NCBI RefSeq assembly: GCF_901933205.1
Contig: NC_044585.1
Span: 5,270,001 to 5,334,000 of the forward strand
Direction of reading: 5' to 3'
DNA from: Camarhynchus parvulus
Taxonomy: Eukaryota; Chordata; Aves; Passeriformes; Thraupidae
DNA length: 64,000 nt
Shown here: in pieces, positions 47,966 to 62,545 of the stretch
How the letters are laid out: each line of letters starts with the position of its first letter
How positions within the stretch are numbered: position 1 is the first letter of the stretch
Notes under the pieces: model-generated
The model's database searches: none
Told to the model about the DNA's origin: nothing
What the model saw: the letters and a program-made list of their open reading frames with translations, nothing else
Made by a program: the position numbers and the translations under genes

Positions 47966-50900
47966 TGAAGAGATAAGTTAAATTAATGTGTTGTGCTCTT
48001 CTTCCAACACAGCCACAAATCTTCACACAGATAGAAATTATCATCCCTGACTCTAAATCAGCTCTCGTAACTAAAAAATGGAATTTGGCTCCAAAATTAT
48101 CTTTTTTTCCATCCTGTTCTTACTGTGTACTACCACACAAAACAAAACAAAGAAAAGAAAGAAAAAGGATGGCATCACCTTCTTGATTGCATACACAGAG
48201 ACAGCTGGAAAAAAGTAATTTATACACTGCAGGATCAAGTGAGGAATGGTGACACAGCCTAGAACTGAGACTACACCAATCACCCTGTACAGTAAAAGAG
48301 AAAATTTTATGCTTATTATAAGTTAATGCCCAACAGATTGTTCACAAAATACTGTGTCTAGAGGCATATTGTTCACAGCATTTACTATTGAAAAAAAGCC
48401 ACAGAAAATAAATCTAGAAGCCTCATATCTCCCTCCTATAAATCTACTCCCAGGGCAGAGCTGTAGAAAACATTTGTACAGAGTTTGAGCTGGGGAAGGT
48501 TTCCACACTCACCCTGCTTTATACTTCCTGAAAATGTTTATTTAAGTTGCTATTTTCCATTGCTGTTGTGACTCCTGTCATTTGAAACACCACAGAAACA
48601 GCCACAAAGTGTCAGTACAAAGCCAGAAAAACAACAAGACAAAGCTCAGAAAGAACAAAGCCTGTTTTGAAATCTGAAGACACCTGTACAAATACTTTTT
48701 TTTTGAAGAAAAATAACCCAAAACTTTTTCAAGTGAAAAATAACCTCTCCAAAAACATATAAATTCAAGTGAAACTGTCAAGATAAAAACAAGGAAGTTC
48801 AAATGCACTTATACTGGATAATAAAAGAATTGGTTTGTTTGCTATCTACAGTGATTTTTCCTAAGAAAACATTCACCAGAAGACAAATATTTAATATTAC
48901 TCAAAAGCAACAGTCCCTGTTTAAAGCTGTTTTGTAAGACCAACAACTCTGTTGAGCAGGCAGTGTTTATAACAAAAACGTGCTTTTTATATCAGACAGT
49001 TTGTGCTAACTCGGCAACATTTCCAGCTCAGTACACTCTGTACCGCCGGGGCTTGCCAGAAACTCAGCTCTCCACGAGCATTTTCCTATTTGTTAACTAT
49101 TTCTTCCAAGAGAAAGGAACTAATCCCAGTGTTTCGAAATCCTCTTCCCAGCCATTTAACAAGGAATTCATTTGCCTAACAAATACACAAGGAAATACTA
49201 ATGTAAATAGAATAATAGCAAAATAATTTCTGCTATGTAAATCAGAGAATCTGGTGGTTTAGTTTTAAACCAGAACAACACAAAGCCAAGCATGACCACG
49301 TTTCCTACAAGGCTAAATCAGAGAGGAATCCAAGAGGCACTAAAGGCTACTTATCTTTTCCCAACTCTATTCCAGATAACAGCCAAAAAAGCCCCTTTAC
49401 ATTTGGATTCCATAGTGCTGATCGTTTTTTATTTAATAAATATTGATGAAATGTTAAAATATTTATTAACTCAGAGAGAGAAGGGTGGTTGATGGTCTAG
49501 CTTAATGGATGGGCCAGGAGCACAGGCAGCCCTTCACAGAACCACTGCTGTTCAGAGTTCAAAATCCATGGAATTCAAGGAAATGTGCATCCACAGTCAG
49601 AACCTACACACCTCCAGTGGCTACATCTCTTCAAACCTCAAAGCCATGCTGAAACACAGGGACTCTGAGCATTTAGGGGTGATTTGCAGCCATTTGGCAG
49701 CTGCCCCCAGCCCTGCAGAAGCGGAATTTAGCCACAACCAGCTCAGCTCAGGCACACGTGCTGAACACGTTTGCTGTGCTTGCACACCAGGGTCAGGGTG
49801 CAACACATCCCTCACACACCCAAAGCAGGGCATGTGACACAAATACCCGTTGTCACAACAAATGGTGCCTCCTGAGGGGAATACGCACCAGGGCCTAATG
49901 CCACCCATGTAATGCAGCCGCTGCAGGTGAGTGACAAACCCAACTATCACACTGGTATTGAGGAACAATAAAGGCTGGGCAATCACCAATTCTCATTGCT
50001 CTGCCCCTTTTGGTATGTACAAAAAGGATTCTTTTGGCAGCAATGAAATACTGAGCTCTGAAAAACTGAATCCACTTCCACAAAAATCTGATGATGGGAT
50101 TTCAGGTTATGATGGCTGTGCCTGCCACTTCCTTTGTGTCTCACCGTCTTGGACACTGCACAGCACAGTCAATTCTTTGCAAAGCTCCCATTAAATAAAC
50201 TATCATTACATAAACAGCCCCATTTTCACAGCACATATGGTTTTGAAAATTCCCTTTATCCACTGGGCAGCTGTGATGCTGAACAGAAGCTATGACCAGA
50301 GTTATGGTACATGGCAGAAAGTTCTGTGAATCCCAAGTTTCTGTGTGTTTTTATTTGATTGCAAAATGTCATATTTCTGACATATGATGGGGATTTACAT
50401 CTGCAAATGCTCAACATGTCACAGTGACAGACTGGGGCCATGCTGACTGTGTTTTGTTAACACTGACAACAACCACAGCCAATAAAACTCTGGGAGTCTT
50501 TGTACTCCAAATGCATTCTGTATTCTTTTCTAATATATTTGTACAAAATATCTTCTTCCATTTTCCTCAAGCACTGTATATTCAAAGGCTTTAAAAAGTT
50601 ACAGTTCATGGGATTTCAGGGTTGTATTTTCTTTTGTTCTTTTTCCTTTTCATTTATTTATTTATAATCTCATCCCAGATGTGGCATCAAATGCACACAG
50701 CGGGATATCCTTAAGCATTACGTTGTAGAGTTCTTTGTGTCACCATCCAACATTCTTAATCACATGAAGATTAGCAGAAAGACTTAGCTGGGAGTAGTGT
50801 GAGCAATGGGAGGCGAAACTGGGTATCTGCTGGTTTAAAACAGTTCCACAGCAACTCTGTCTCCTTTTCTCAATTTCCCCAGCTCCCAGAACACAGAGAC

Positions 50901-53900
50901 AAGGTGGAGCAATAACCAACCTTCCCTTCCATTCACATTTGCATTGCCTGCTTGTTCAGCACAGCACTTACAGCAGGGCTCCCTCCTCCTCCTCCATCCC
51001 ACATCCTGCACACACATCCTGGATAACTTCACAGCTTAGAGCTGGTGGCCAGGGGGGAAAAGCTGAACACAAAGCTTTGGCTGAGGCAGCTCCCAGTTCC
51101 TGGTTCCAGTCAGATCTGCAGCTCCATATCCCAAAGCAAGAGCAGCCACTGGTGTGGTTTGCAAACCACTGCAAACAGCCAGGGAAGGAGGGTGTAAGGA
51201 TCTCAGAGCTCAGCATTCCCACAGAACTTGTCCACTGCGGGAGGAAGCCAGGACACCAACAGTTCCACATGTAAGACAGGCAAACAAGGGGGCTGGACTG
51301 ATTATTGGCCCCACAGGCATTGGGAAGTTGTGGATTTCCATCACAAGTCACTGTTCTTAAACCAAGACCACTTAACATGTGCAAAGTAACCACAGAAAGC
51401 TTTTAACAAACTGTATAAGTGACAAGAAAAGTAATTTTTAGGATGCAGTAAATAATTCCTCATCCTAACATGTTAATTTAAATTGATACCTGGGATTAAG
51501 TGGCCACAAGCCCAAAAATGCAGAAACTGCATTGTTAAGCGTAATAGGGAAACTCCAGAAAAGAAGAGGATCTGCTGACAGCACAACTTCAAGCCAGAAG
51601 AGGAATGACAAATTTTGCCTCTGACACATGTGGACTAACAGGAAAACAAATTAACAGCAGCCTGTTCTCACATAAAATTATGAGACAGCACAATAGTGCA
51701 AAAGTCATCTTATATGCAGAGCTCTTGAAACTGAATTAATAGAGGTCTATTGCATAGTTACTGCTGGTTATAATTTGGAATACATTAAAACCTTTACTTC
51801 CTCAGACCAATATTTAAAATAAACAAGAAGCAGTGAGCAGGCACAGCCACTTCATTAAAGTGATTACATAAACTCTCAAACCAAGACTTAATTTGAATTA
51901 ATAGTAAAGATAAAATTGAATGCATAAACACGCCATGCAGAAAGAATGAAGTTCTGAAAAGAATTAAGTGGTTTGATGATATCACATAGCAAACACCTGA
52001 TGAATTCATTAAACACAAAGGGTTGCAGATGCCATGATACAGGGAGCAGTTCCTACTTGAAAAATCAGATGGATGTCAAACTTACAAAAAACTACTGAGT
52101 CTTAACAGCTGCAGGACACAGGCAGAGGTTTTGCAAAGCAGCAGCAAAATTTGAACCAAGACTGATACTGCCAAAACATCAATACCAGACATGATTAGTT
52201 CCAATTAAGTTAATCCAGTGTTTGGAAGAACAGCTTCTACTTCTGCTTGGAAGTGCCAGGGATTTCTCCTTTAGAACTGCCCTGTAGCTGAGATCCATTT
52301 TTCCCCAGGCACATTCCCCAGGGGAGACCCTCAGCTCATCGATTACATAAACTGCTCTCTAGTCTTACTCACCTTAGCAGGGCAGCTAAATATATGCACC
52401 AAGACATAAAATCTGCAGAGCCATCAAAGCACTTCTGCTGGAACAGAAGAGCTGACAATTTATGGGCTCTTCAGTTGTGCCTGCTTTTATCAGGCTGGTT
52501 AGTTGAAAGAAAATGCACACATAATTACTTAATCCCATTAAAACAAAGACAAATGACAGCAGAGAACTCCCAAGCTCAGCAGTTTGAGCACAGGAAGATT
52601 CTGAACTCACACAGAAATGAATCACAGAGCCTTCTCTATGGGCAGCTCCTTCCACAGCCCCCCTTATTTTGGCTACATCAGCATCACCGCACTGATATCC
52701 AGCCAGCTCCAGAAAATGGCATCTTGGACAATGAAGAGCTTCCAGATTTCCCAATGTACCAGTAATCCAAGGTCTCCACTTTTTCAGTGATTACATGTCA
52801 ATTAAACAAAGTAAGTAAATTCACAAGAAGCTACTAAAAAAATTCAGTTGCTTCTTCCAGCATTTGGGGAGGACAATCAGGAATCCTAAAGAGGCAGCAA
52901 GTGGCAATTTGGGGTTGGTGCTTAATTTTAACATTTTGAGTTTCAGAAAGTTACAGGAACTCCTGCTCAGTGCAGTAATGACAAAATGTAAACTATAGTC
53001 AGTACCTGAAGAGGGAAAATGAAGCAAATTAACACTTCACTAGGGGATTTATAACACAGGTTTGCTGGCATGTTTACTATGCAGTAATAAATAAATGCAT
53101 AAAATAATTGGAAGAACTCATTGAAGAACTGAAAACTGAACTTATGTAAATTCATATTAAATTCAAAAATCACTTATTTTTAAGGCAGTATCATTTTCTT
53201 TATTTAATACAAATATATATTTAGCGTACCTCTAAGCACCAGGATCTTTTGTCTCTGCTGTTCCTACACAATAATCTGAGCCCTTGAATGTGAGCAGCGT
53301 CTCACCTCCAGGCTCAGCCATCCTACAGCAGCTGTCTGGGACAGGACAAGCAAACAGTGCTGAGTGTAATGTTTGCTCACCAATTACCCTTTTGTGGGCT
53401 TACTGAGAACCTCTCAGGAGGAGGCCAGGCAGGAACCCCTATCCCAAAAGGGAGGGATTAGGAATTTCAGTACTAGAGTGCATTACTTTTGAGACTAAGC
53501 AGTAACAGTCTTGCAGGCAAAACATTTTTCTTCACACTTTCCAGGCCTTAACTGTGGTTTACAGCAAAAGAAATAGAAATAAAATAATGCTTCCTGCAGT
53601 CTGGTTTAGTTTAGGAAAAAGGCAGAGAGGGACTGAGCCATAATTCCACATACACCTAGGACAGGGGATATCTGTCTGGAAGTTTTCCACTTCCAAGGAC
53701 AGCCTGTCCAGGTACAAAGGCTCTCTGGGGAGATCTCTCCAGCACACTGCTGTTTCTTACTCTCAGCTTTACCTCACCTGCTTATTAGCTCCTGAATACA
53801 CTATTTCCCAAAGAACAGGAATAAACAAGTGGGAGCTCCTCCATTTGGACTGCAAAACCCTGCTGGGTATAAATTCCATGGGTTTGTGCAGAGGACTAGA

Positions 53901-56900
53901 AGGCCTTAATGAAGCTGGAAACACCAACACCAGCAGAGAAGCAGCAGCAACGATAGAGACACCACTTCAGGACACCCCAGTTTTAGTGAAGTATTTAATT
54001 TATTTTACTATGGTGCAGCAATGGAAATCTTGCTTTGCTTTGTATAGAAAATCCAAATTAGACTCCCAACTCAGGGCTATTAGAGATGACAAGAGACTGC
54101 TTAAGTTACCTGTAAGTTATTCAAACTACAATGTTATTACAAAATAAAAATAAAATGTTATCTTCCAATAAGCCAACTACACATTAAAGAAAACCTATAA
54201 AGCTTTTGTCAGGGACACAGACTCCTCTTGGCCAGCAGCCAGTTAAAGTGGTAGAACTCCCAGGAATATCTCTGGAAAGGGCAGGATTGTCAGGATTGTC
54301 AGTTAAGCCCTTCACCATTCTATCCCAGCACAGTCCTATGTCACGTCCGTCCCTTAATAAGAGCAGAGGACATCACTCAAATACAGAAGCCAAACTTGCT
54401 TTGCAGTCACACTGCTCATTACCATAATATCAGAAATCACATCCTTTTCATATAGAAGAGACAAAAAAAATATGACAGGGCAGACAAACACCACACACTT
54501 CCCCTTCAGCTCCCTTAGAGAACAGATTCCAGGGAATTTTGTTGACATATGTAGCCAAGTATTGTATAGAATAAATTTTGTCAAACTCCAAAGGGACCAA
54601 GAAATTTTCCTTCCAGCTCCCCAGAACCATAAACTCATCAGACTCCAAGCCCTGCTGCTCCTGTTGACACAATAACACTGTCCATACTTCCCATCTCTTT
54701 AGAGAGCTTTAAAGAATAAGTACTTTAAATTCTTAAAGCCATTCCAGTAAAAAAAAAATCCTATAAAATGACCCTTTCATCACCTATGACTAGAAGTTTC
54801 CTTCGTGGGAAAGGTGTTCTATTACTTGTGTTTCAGAAGGAACCAGAATGTCATGGAACAACTACAAAATAGAAATCTTTTATTGCAAATCTGATATTTA
54901 TTTCCTGCTTAGAAACTGCCACACCTGTCACCTTCTGCTCCTCCTTCTAAGACCAAGTTTATCAACATAAGCACTTTAATATAGTAAATTCACATTTCAA
55001 TTTCTCCAGGAATTTGAGAGGCTACTTCTGCCTGGTTATTTGTATGATCCACCCATCAATTTGTTACAAAAATTCTAAGCATTTCAGTTTGACTCCTCTG
55101 GGTCACTGACTATTCCAAAGCAATCAATGTCCCAGGATTTGGTGCAGACACTGTCCAGGAGGAGCAGAGAGACCAGGGCTGTGAAGGTGGAGCAGGAATG
55201 GCTGTCGGGACAGCCAGGGAACACTGGAGGTGCGTGTGCCAGGGCCCAGCCCAGCGCTGGGCTCGTGCCAAGGCAGAGGCAGGGCTGGGAAGAGGCAGAG
55301 GCAGCTCAGGGAGCTCCCAGCCCTCAGCACTGGAACAGAAACTGAAACTGTGCTGGGCTCCCAGCAGCCCTGAGCTGAGAGAGCACAGGGACAGCTGCAG
55401 GGCACTGCTGGGACCAAAACAGCACTGCAGCCTTTGCTGCTCTGAGCCAGGCTCAGCACCCAGAGCTGGGCTGCAGCTCCTGCTGGCTCTGCTCAGCTCC
55501 AAGGACACATTTAAGCATGGTTTACATCAACAAAGAGGCAAAAGCATTTCAGCTGTGCTCACTCTGCAGCATGCCTTTCCTCCGGTTTGTACCTTCACTT
55601 CAAACTACTGAGCATTTCAGCCTTGGAAAATCAATTTTACACTGTTCCACTCAAAGCTCTACTTATTATATGAGTGACTGCAAGACACAGGTGCTTGGTT
55701 GGTTTGTTTGGTTTTTTTTTTAACGAAGAGACTAATACTTAACTAACAGCACAACTCCAGCCTTTGCCTTCTGAAACCCCCACTTCCCATGGGCAAAGAG
55801 CAAAGGTAAGAGCCCATCCTCATTCTTAGCCTATCCAATGTACTCAGTTGTTTTCCACTTGCTCCTCTCTTCATTCCACACAGAAATATGGTTTTGTCTG
55901 CTTCTTTGGAAAGGCCATATTCCAGTTTCAGGGCCCTGAGGTTTCAATGAACATCAGGAACAAACTTCACATTTCCAAAGCTGCCTCCCCCCATTTTCCT
56001 GGCTGATCACTGACACCCCAAGCCATGGATCACATCTGGGAATTGCTACATGGACACACTGCCAGCTATCCAAGGCACTTGCCCTACAGATTACAGTCAA
56101 ATCCCAGGATAAGTAAGTGCAGGTGTATAATGAAGCCCACTTAAAATGAAACCAGTCTCAGGCTTGGGGTACAAGAATTCTGTAGTAAGATTTATGACCT
56201 TTAACAGGAACTTCATTATAAAGAAAGTGACTTTTATATAATGAAAACCATGTCTCTCTTAAGAGGAATGATGTGTTAACATCAGCAGAGCTGTGTTTCA
56301 GTGTTTTCTGTTTGCAATTCAGCACTGTCATTGTCACTTAAAGTTCATTAATTATTCTAAAAACGCCATTACCAAAATACAATTGTATGCAATTTTTTTA
56401 TAATTTTCTTCAGAAGGTGGCATTTCATCTATTTTTAAAGTCTAAATCTTCCAGTAGAGCTTACCCTGTGTTATTAGAATTACTCAATACATCCAAATAC
56501 AAACATTAGTAATGAGCCCTATTAATGCAGATTTCACTTCAAGCTAACGTAGATTTACTTCACACAGTTAAGTGAGTTCATTTCACTGGAAAAAGAGATT
56601 CCCTAAAGGAAAAAACATCAACTACTGAGGCTGATATTGCCCAATACATTGCTGAAAAATAAATTCTACCGATTGGATTTTTTTCATTTCTCCCCTCCCC
56701 GAGCAGCACTTTAAAAAATACAGTCTTTTAATGATTGTTTAATTTTCATATAACTAGAATATAAATCCTTTACATACTGCTTTGCTGCAGCTGCAGCATA
56801 ATGTCTCGTTTTTCATGGAAAAAACTTAATTACGTGGTTCACCAAATTGCCTGTGGTAACACATCAATTTTATTTACATTCAAAATTTGGACTTGAGTTT

Positions 56901-57595
56901 GTTCTCAGCACTCCAGTTAATTCCAAGCCCATTTTACACAATAGTTCTCCTGGATTCATTAGTAACACCTCACTCCGCTGTTATTGGGAGGGATTCCCAG
57001 CTATTGGAACCTTGCTTGGAATTCCAGTGCTTTCCAGGCAGTTCCACTCCCACAGTTCTATCCCACTTTAAATATCCTGGATTTGCTCTAAGTCTGGCCT
57101 TGCTGAAACAGTTCTGCCAAAGGACCATCAAATTTCCCTCCAGAAGGCAGCTGTTAATATTGCCTCTGGAACGCCAACTCCTTTTCTCACAAAAACACCA
57201 GAGAAAAACAAGAACTATTGTGTGGCAAAGAAAACCTAAAGGTTAATTACACAAAATTTCAACTATTTCAGTTGAACTGAGCTTATATTTGGAAAGCAGA
57301 AAGATTACGAGGAAGCACATGGATTCAGTAGAGAATTTCTTGGCTTTGCCTTCCATCAGTGTCTTTCCTCTAAACTGTTTTCAGAAGGTAATTTGCTGCA
57401 ATCAACAGAAAAACCTCCAAATTCCCAGCCATGAACAAAATTAGGATGTTAATTCTTGAGTGATACAAATAAAATAGAACAACAAAAAGCATTAGGCTTT
57501 TTTACATATGGCACTTCGGTAGATTTCAGACTTCTTAATAACTTTTTAGCCTTAGATATTGCCAGCTGTAAGAAGAGGGAAAACACACTATGTGA
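47966..57595. other. Intronic stretch, no gene seen; one GC-rich patch
   Basis: Long AT-rich intron without recognisable genes or transposons. The segment at 55130-55500 is distinctly richer in G and C, with CAG/CTG-rich words and overlapping ORFs on both strands (137 codons plus, 132 minus). It lacks a CpG excess and any recognisable protein, so it is left unassigned. A small duplicated word, GGCAGAGGCAG, occurs within it. Confidence 0.65.
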
Positions 57596-57652
57596 CAATG
57601 ATCCATGGAATATCCTGAGCTGGAAGGGACCCACAAGGATCAGTAAGGTCCA
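57596..57652 (-). mobile_element. CR1 LINE fragment, 3' terminus
   Basis: CCATGGAATATCCTGAGCTG, GAAGGGACCCACAAGGATCA and GTAAGGTCCATTTC correspond to the reverse complement of a CR1 terminal region (ATCATAGAATATCCTGAGTTGG-type). Only about 57 bases are kept. Confidence 0.7.
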
Positions 57653-60071
57653 TTTCTTGACTAGAATTGGTAATGAATTCACAAATGCCACATGTACTCA
57701 TTGGATCCTGCTCTGAACACTGAGATTCCCTGTTCATGTGGAGACAAAACCACTGAAGGAAAGAGGAATTAAGGCAAAGGTAAGTGCAATCAGAATTCCA
57801 AACAGGACACTCAGTTTTAATTTTTTTTTAAGACTCCCGTAAACCAACTTTTAAGTAAAAGGAGTAGAAGTGGTGGGAAGAACATTTATTTTTAAAAGAA
57901 AGCAAAACAAAATGAAGACATCTCACCCAGACACAATAAGGCTCTTGTCAACTTCATGTGTATAAAAGGAGTTGGCATTTTCCCATGAAGCAATTCCGTA
58001 ATCCCAAATGATGGCATAATAACCTCATTTAATATGCCTGCTTAAAAGAAAAAGTTTATTTTGTCTAAGCTGAACTTCAACTGGCAATCACTGGACACCA
58101 ATTACCAGTGTCAGATATAAGGGTCACAGAACAATTCCACAGGCTGAGAAAGTAGGAATTCACTTTTCAATCCCATCTTCTTGCCAAAAGAATGGAAAAG
58201 TTGAACTTTGTTTTCATGTCTTTGGGAATAATCTATGCTAGGCAATTAAGAAAATGCAAATTACTTATCTTATTGAAAATAATCAAGCCAGAAACAGACT
58301 TTTCAGAAACTTAATATTCCAATAAAGTCTTCTGTCACAGGAACCTACTTGTTAATTCCACTCTGCGCTCAAGAACCGGCAATTAACCATTTTCAGATTT
58401 CACTTCAAATTATTAATAAGTGGTACTCAGCTGCTTGATATTCATTGCTGCTTTTTAAATGGAAAGCCTTCCAAAAGCCTTGCATTTCAGATCCTTTATT
58501 CCTTGTTCATGAACTGCTTTTCCATGCCCTGGCTGCTCTCCTTCCTGGTACCACTGGGCATGCAAGAGTTCTGGGGTTTATCGAGTTACTCAGAGTGCAG
58601 AAACTTGTTGTAATACACATCCCATGCTTTCACTAAAGCCCAGGGATCCCAGGAATAACCTTTGGGCAAATCCAAGGAAGTCTCCAAGTCAGCTGTAATG
58701 CAATTCCAGCAGCAACTCCCTCCCTTCTTGCCCGCTGCCATAATCTTATGGCAGAATGAAAAGACTGAGGAGCACTCTCATTTGAACACCCATTTCACAG
58801 CAAGGGGGCTCAGTCTTCATTTCACGCATTGCTTCCCACACTTCAAATGTGTTTGAATAGACAGGAACATCTTCTCATTCAATAATTAACGTATCTCACT
58901 ACACACAGCTTCGAAGATACTCTAATTCCTGACAGAGCTCCCAATTCCTCACAATTGCATAAATAATATAGTACCCTGAAAGAACCTTAAATAGGCTCAA
59001 ATTGAGATGGAAAGTAGATTTTTCACTACTTTATTCTCTTTTACATTAGTGGAACCAAAAAATATAATTTTTTCCAAATTTTCCCTTATTTTTCTTTCAA
59101 TCCCTACTAAATGCTGACAAGCACTAACTACTAAACATTTACAGTTTAAACACTGACTTGACTGCTAAATGAAACTTTGAAATCTGGCAGTTCATAAGGG
59201 AGCATCAAGAACCCTTCCTAGCAGGAATAAAAACAACTAAATTGAGTTCTGGGGCAAGTTGTTCTCCTCAGGAGAAGATCCTTAAAAACAGAGCTGACAT
59301 GTTCTGCTTTCCTGTAGGTAAAAATCAGGAAATTTCAGGTAGAGAAACAATAAGAAATATTAATTTTGGGCACAACCACGTGGGTTAATGTGGGTGCCCT
59401 GCACTCAGCTCTTCCTGCAGGCAGCATTTTTCCCTCCTCACTTTTATCAGCACCAGGGGATTACGGCTGCGCCAGCCCGATATGCCAAGAATTCATAAAC
59501 AGGAACGAGCTGAAGCTCCAGGTTTTTCCTGTCATAGCTCAAATTTCAGCTACATTTTTAAACTTACCAAGCTGCAAAGATTGTGTACAATAATCCTTCA
59601 GGAAAGACTTGCCTAATTCATTCAAGATCATCTATTCTTCATAAGCATTTCCATCCCAATTCTTATATTCTCCACAGCAGAAAGTGAAATAGTATCATTT
59701 TTCTGGGGAAGCAGCTCCAGAAATTAATGGATCAAGTGCAATATATAGATGGAAATCCCAAATACCTACCAGAATCTGAGTTCAGGCACACAAGCTACTA
59801 AGCTGATAGAAAGATGCAGTTTTACCTAAAGAACTATCAAAACCCCAGAATTTATTCATTTTCAAGCTCTGTCTCACATCCTGCCAGCCTTCCAGAGTCC
59901 ACCTCCAGTGCTGTGCTCACAGTCACCAACCTGTATTCTTAGTAGTGGTACACATTATAATCCCTGCATTATCCCTGAGAATTCCAATATTCTGTACCAC
60001 AAATGCAGCAAACAAAGTGGAATAGATCCATAAATCCAGACCAGAGATTATAAATCGATAGACAAAACTGT
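57653..60071. other. Intronic stretch, no gene seen
   Basis: AT-rich sequence with short ORFs only. No repeat or motif stands out on either strand. Confidence 0.7.
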
Positions 60072-60160
60072 GAGAGAATTACAGAATATTCTGAGTTGAA
60101 AAAGACCCACAAGATCATCAAGTCCAACTCTTGGAGTGGTGTAAAATGTCAGGGCAAAGT
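60072..60160 (-). mobile_element. CR1 LINE fragment, 3' terminus
   Basis: AGAATTACAGAATATTCTGA, GTTGAAAAAGACCCACAAGA and TCATCAAGTCCAACTCTTGG are the reverse complement of a CR1 3' terminus of the type that ends in 'agtccaactc'. The upstream body is lost after about 90 bases. Confidence 0.8.
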
Positions 60161-62049
60161 GCTCTTTGCAAAAGCCAAGAAGGGAACTGAGGAACAGATC
60201 TCCCTTCCCTATAATCTCTGTGGAACCCACAGGGTCTAGGGCAGGGGTGGGAGAAGAAAGAAAACCCAAGAGTTGAGTCTAAATTCTCTGTGATGCTCCA
60301 GATGGTATTTGGCCACCAAATGCAAATGAGAGCTCTGCAAGTTGCAAATCCACAACGTTCCTGTCAAAAACGCTGCCAACAGTCAGACACTCCCTCCTCT
60401 CCTTCCACTTCTTCTGTCGGATGTACAAAAAAATGGATTTGTGGGGAAAGGTACCAGAGCTGCAACTGTTGCCAAACCTCTCCAGGCAATATCATTAAAT
60501 AGCATTTATCCTTCAGAAAACCAAACTTCAACAAACTTAAGCGTGCCCAACTTTTTCAGACTTACAGAATCACTCCAGTTTTTCCTCACTCACTGACCCC
60601 ACCCCAATCACCTTTTCCCCACCCAGGATTGAATAAAGGTCTTCAACCTCTCATCCAGTTTTAAATGCCAGCACAATAAAAACCAGAACACCACAGTCAA
60701 GGCTGTCAGGAAGAAGAAATGTAGGAGAATGTGCAAGAGACAGTTCTGAAGTTCCCAGCTGCCTGGTTAATCCAACCACTCCACTGATCTATAACTGCTC
60801 TGCAAATAATTGTTTTTACTTAATCTCCCATGACAGCATTTAATTATCCACAGTTTTGGAAAGCTACTACATAAACAACTCTCCTCATACCTCCTGTTTA
60901 CAACCACTAAGTTGTTTTCCTATGACTATTTGAAATTCTTTTATTAATGGCAGATTTGTTGTTTACCAAATCTTCAATGTTATAAAGATAAAGAGTTCAT
61001 GAGCAAAAGTTTTTGAAGTGCTTCTGAAAGCAAAGCCTCAGTTTGGACTTTTCCTCTGTTTACTGAAAGCAGTAAATATGATTCAGCACTATTGCAGCAA
61101 CTCTCTTATCCAGAAAAAAATCAAAAATTATAATTTAGACTTGAATTAACATAATATTTAAAAATTAAATTCTTTACAATTTAATTATCAATAAAATATT
61201 TCACTTTCAAGACACAAGTCCTAGGCAGGAAAAGAGAAATCCAAAACATTATTCTTGATAAGAATTCATGATCTTACTAACAGGCATTATTCCCTATAGT
61301 CCCTATATCTCAGATGTTAATGTTTTGCAGAGACTCTAGGCTTCCTCTTGGATTTGCAGCATCAGATTCCTGGGACTTGTGCTCCTGAAGATGTGACAGC
61401 ACAACAACAAAGTTCTGGCCATGGAACTCTTAAGTCACAGTGACAATCCAACCTGCAGGAACAGCATTTTAAGCCAAAGCAGTTCATTTCCTGAGTAGGT
61501 TACACCAGAAAAAGGCATCATGTTACCCTGGCCCAGCTGACAGGCAAGGAAAACTCTGCTTCAGTAACTTTCCTGTTTTCTGTTTGTATGCCCACATGGA
61601 AAAGCCCTTTATATTTTCAGGAAGCTAATTTCAACTATCAAATAGTTCAGTATTGTGGCCTGTTTATACTATAAAAAGCAGAATAAACTTGTTCAGTTTG
61701 CCTTCTGGCTGCATGAAGCAGTGAACACAAACTGTGTCCTTTGTCCTATCTCGAGGAATCAATGGACATAAATGCCTTGTTCTGGCTGAATTTGAGGCTC
61801 AATATTTTGTCGGTACTGATGTTTGAACTCTAAAATGTACTGAACAGAGCCCAACAGCTCTATCAGCAGAAAATGTACAACACTTACACAATTTACATCA
61901 CTTTGAACTATATCTGATAAGTCACTACAAGTGTTTCAATGTGCTTTTAATATAGAACAAGGAAATCTATCCTTGTAGGATTTACACACATGACAACAAA
62001 CGAGTTTCAGATTGAATTCCACTCAGAAGTTACTGTTCTCAAGGCTCCA
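60161..62049. other. Intronic stretch, no gene seen
   Basis: AT-rich intron with short ORFs only; nothing recognisable. Confidence 0.7.
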
Positions 62050-62545
62050 GCCTGGATGTGGGGACACCTCAAGTGCTGTGTCCAGTTCTGAGCCCCTCAG
62101 CTCAGGAAGGACTTTGAGGGGCTAGAGCATGTCCAGGGAAGGGAACAGAGCTGAGGAAGGGGCTGGAGCCCCAGGAGGGGCTGAGGTAGCTGGGAAGGGG
62201 CTCAGTCTGGAGAAAAGGAGGCTCAGAGGGCCCTTCTGGCTCTGCACAACTCCTGACAGGAGGGGACAGCCAGGGGGTTTGCGCTCTGCTCCCAGGGACA
62301 GGAGGAGAGGGAACAGCCTCAGTTGTGCCAGAGGAGGCTCAGGTTGGACACCAGGAGGAATTTCTGCATGGAAGGGGTTGTTAAACATTGGCTGGGGCTG
62401 CCCAGGGAGGTGGTGGAGCTCCCATCCTTGGAGGTGTCCAAGGAACACCTGGATGTGGCACTCAGTGCTCCAGCTGGGGGATCAGACACAGGTTGGACTC
62501 AATGACCTTGGAAGTCTTTTCCAAACTAAATAATTCTGTGATTCC
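62050..62545 (+). mobile_element. CR1 LINE, 3' end of about 500 bp, best preserved copy
   Basis: A long sense CR1 segment running from the end of ORF2 through the 3' UTR to the terminus. In order it shows GTGTCCAGTTCTGAGCCCCT, CAGTCTGGAGAAAAGGAGGC, GGGCTGCCCAGGGAGGTGGT, TGGAGGTGTCCAAGGAACAC, AGGTTGGACTCAATGACCTT, GGAAGTCTTTTCCAAACTAA and the terminal ATTCTGTGATTCCA. CR1 elements move by target-primed reverse transcription and are usually 5'-truncated, as here. Plus-strand ORFs through it are broken ORF2 remnants; there is no functional polymerase. Confidence 0.95.

Noticed and set aside
55110..55611. GC-rich patch with 137- and 132-codon ORFs
   Set aside because: No CpG excess, splice pair or recognisable protein. 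It could be an old LTR fragment, but no terminal motifs were found.
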